NCBI RefSeq assembly: GCF_036417845.1
Contig: NC_089979.1
Span: 118,391,415-118,455,414, forward strand
Direction of reading: 5' to 3'
From: Apteryx mantelli
Taxonomy: Eukaryota > Chordata > Aves > Apterygiformes > Apterygidae
Length of the DNA stretch: 64,000 bases
This document shows, in pieces, positions 62,901 through 64,000 of the stretch (positions are counted from its first letter, which is position 1; every line of letters begins with the position of its first letter). The translations under genes and the position numbers were made by a program. Below the pieces are notes generated by a model. The model was not told the DNA's origin, searched no databases, and saw only the letters and a list, made by a program, of their open reading frames with translations.

Positions 62901-64000
62901 TTACTTCAGCACTTTGTACACAATGAAACAAAAGTTTCTAGTGGACCGTTCACCCACAGCCCTGGAGTCTGTCTTTCTGGGTGCCACCTCCCGTGCAGTA
63001 GCTGGGATTTGCATGCTTCCGGTGACTGTAGTGAAGACCCGATATGAGGTGAGTGTGACTTTAAGAGCTTTCTAATTAGTTCCCTGTTAATGATGTTGCA
63101 CCCTTTCCCATTATGAAAAAGAAATTTCTTTTGTGTGGAAAAACCAAGGACAGTGAATCAAGATAGTCTGATTATCTGTATTGATATGTGATATGATGCC
63201 ATGGAAATGGGCTGCTTTCTTGGCAAAAGATCCTGCTTTTTTTTTAAGCATAGTGTCCTCCCAGCACAGGTGAGCATACAGAAGCATCTTAGGCAGTAGC
63301 CTTAGATTTGCAGTGCTTTTTCATTATCTGGTAACAGTGTGTGTATTTCAACTTACCATGACTTCTGCTTAGCGTGGTAATGGTTTAGGGGGCAATGAGA
63401 TTTCCCTCATTGAGAATGAGAACTGCTTTTACTGAGAAAGAATGCTGTGGAGGCAGCAAGCTGAGCCATCTTTGGGAACCAGTGCTAAGGACTTTACAGA
63501 GGAAGTGGATGGAGCAGGAGAAGTTACACTGAAAAAGCAGATATGTTCTAAGGCATGCTGGAAGTTCACCTTGTGCGCTAGCAAAACTGCAAGTTCCTAG
63601 CACTGAGGTAGAGTGGGAATTGTAGTTCTGATTTCATCATGGTTCACACATTATACAGAAAATGTCATGCCACGCCACTGATTTGTAGGCAAGGAATATA
63701 AGATGGGACAAAATTCACCCTAAGATTTTTAAGTTTCAATTTTATGCAATGCCTGTCTAATTATAGCATCTTTCATATTTTACCTTCTTGAAGGACTGTT
63801 TTAAAGGCTGAGGTAGATTGGAACTTAGTTGTGCCCTTGGAGCATCTTTTATATTGCCATCTTAGCCATCACATGGAGTGCATACTAACATCTGTTTGGA
63901 CACAGTGGCCTCAGGGTGTGTAGAGAACTTGTTGGTCTGTGCCTGGCACATAGATGTCTTTTGTCTACCTTTGCAGAGTGGAAGATTTGGCTATGGGAGT
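59817..64000 (+). CDS. SLC25A38: Mitochondrial glycine transporter SLC25A38, 5' part (runs off the window)
   Basis: Mitochondrial carrier family protein of the inner membrane that imports glycine for the first step of haem synthesis; the human gene is mutated in congenital sideroblastic anaemia. Five exons are visible: 59,817-59,837, 61,497-61,618, 62,259-62,343, 62,869-63,048 and 63,977 onward. All have GT/AG borders, and their phases agree. The product begins MPGRAAE, then [20 protein letters not shown]. The first carrier signature is [10 protein letters not shown], followed by [24 protein letters not shown] and the second signature [10 protein letters not shown]. The last lacks the usual acidic residue, as in human. 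About 140 residues of roughly 300 are present, covering the first repeat and the start of the second. The N-terminus is shorter than in human. The match to human is high throughout. Confidence 0.95.
61180..61375 (+). mobile_element. Old LINE 3'-end fragment in SLC25A38 intron 1
   Basis: Contains the block GGAGATTCTGGAACAACCTCCC and upstream text resembling the 3' end of CR1/L3-type LINEs, and resembles the end of the fragment at 18,290-19,410. Plus orientation, heavily diverged. Confidence 0.4.
61497..61618 (+). CDS. SLC25A38: SLC25A38 exon 2
   Basis: Acceptor TCCTCTTCCAG before it and donor GTGAGG after it. Encodes the first transmembrane helix and the [10 protein letters not shown] carrier signature, and ends within a glycine codon (two bases). 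Confidence 0.95.
62259..62343 (+). CDS. SLC25A38: SLC25A38 exon 3
   Basis: Acceptor TTCCTTTCAG and donor GTAAGT. It completes the glycine codon, then encodes SSRVGMVTL through [13 protein letters not shown], the matrix helix and second conserved block of the first carrier repeat. Confidence 0.95.
62869..63048 (+). CDS. SLC25A38: SLC25A38 exon 4
   Basis: Acceptor TTTCTTCTGAAG and donor GTGAGT. Sixty codons starting [13 protein letters not shown] and ending [10 protein letters not shown], covering helix 2, the link and helix 3 with the second signature. Confidence 0.95.
63977..64000 (+). CDS. SLC25A38: SLC25A38 exon 5, start only
   Basis: Acceptor CTACCTTTGCAG. Eight codons (SGRFGYGS) match the human SGKYGYES, and the exon continues beyond the window. 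Confidence 0.9.

Noticed and set aside
1-64000. tRNA genes, CRISPR arrays and endogenous retroviral elements
   Set aside because: I looked for B-box motifs, regular spaced repeats and retroviral landmarks and saw none that I could support by eye.

Overview
The window looks like bird nuclear DNA. It holds CR1-type LINE copies that end in the typical avian CR1 tail. It also carries the gene order CX3CR1 (minus), a CCR8-type receptor (plus) and SLC25A38 (plus), which is the order known from human 3p22 and its bird counterpart. Coding density is low. Only four loci can be named with confidence: CX3CR1, two CCR8-type receptor copies, and the 5' part of SLC25A38. The species cannot be read from the sequence.

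Layout. Positions 1-11,160 are mostly non-coding. They include coding-like fragments at the left edge (1-870, minus, unidentified), a CR1 LINE at 7,430-7,977 and an orphan exon-like segment encoding a signal peptide (8,132-8,202). CX3CR1 lies at 11,684-12,748 on the minus strand as one intact coding exon with a splice acceptor just upstream of its ATG. Positions 12.8-29.5 kb hold no recognisable gene, only another CR1 (15,268-15,703) and a long, very old LINE fragment (18,290-19,410).

The striking structure is a large inverted duplication. The left arm, 29,530-38,442, is repeated in reverse complement at 47,104-56,016. The arms are 8,913 bp each and pair at a constant coordinate sum of 85,546, with no net insertion or deletion. 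I found only one base difference, a synonymous T/C. They are separated by an 8,661-bp unique spacer. Each arm carries a full CCR8-type receptor gene pointing into the spacer, so the two genes lie tail to tail. Identity stops at the first base of the left gene's stop codon. Beyond that point the flanks are still related, but only at about 70 percent over a short stretch. The left receptor therefore ends at the normal place, while the right one has CAG instead of TAG and reads on for 61 more residues. This pattern suggests two older paralogs whose bodies and upstream regions were recently homogenised or re-duplicated, leaving two different tails. The spacer also contains a CpG island (about 41,380-41,770) with promoter-like motifs and no assigned gene.

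From 56,017 on the sequence is unique. SLC25A38 (mitochondrial glycine carrier) starts in a CpG island at 59.2-59.9 kb. It runs through exons at 59,817, 61,497, 62,259, 62,869 and 63,977 and leaves the window. The chemokine receptors act at the leukocyte surface. SLC25A38 is a neighbour by synteny only and works in mitochondrial glycine import for haem synthesis.
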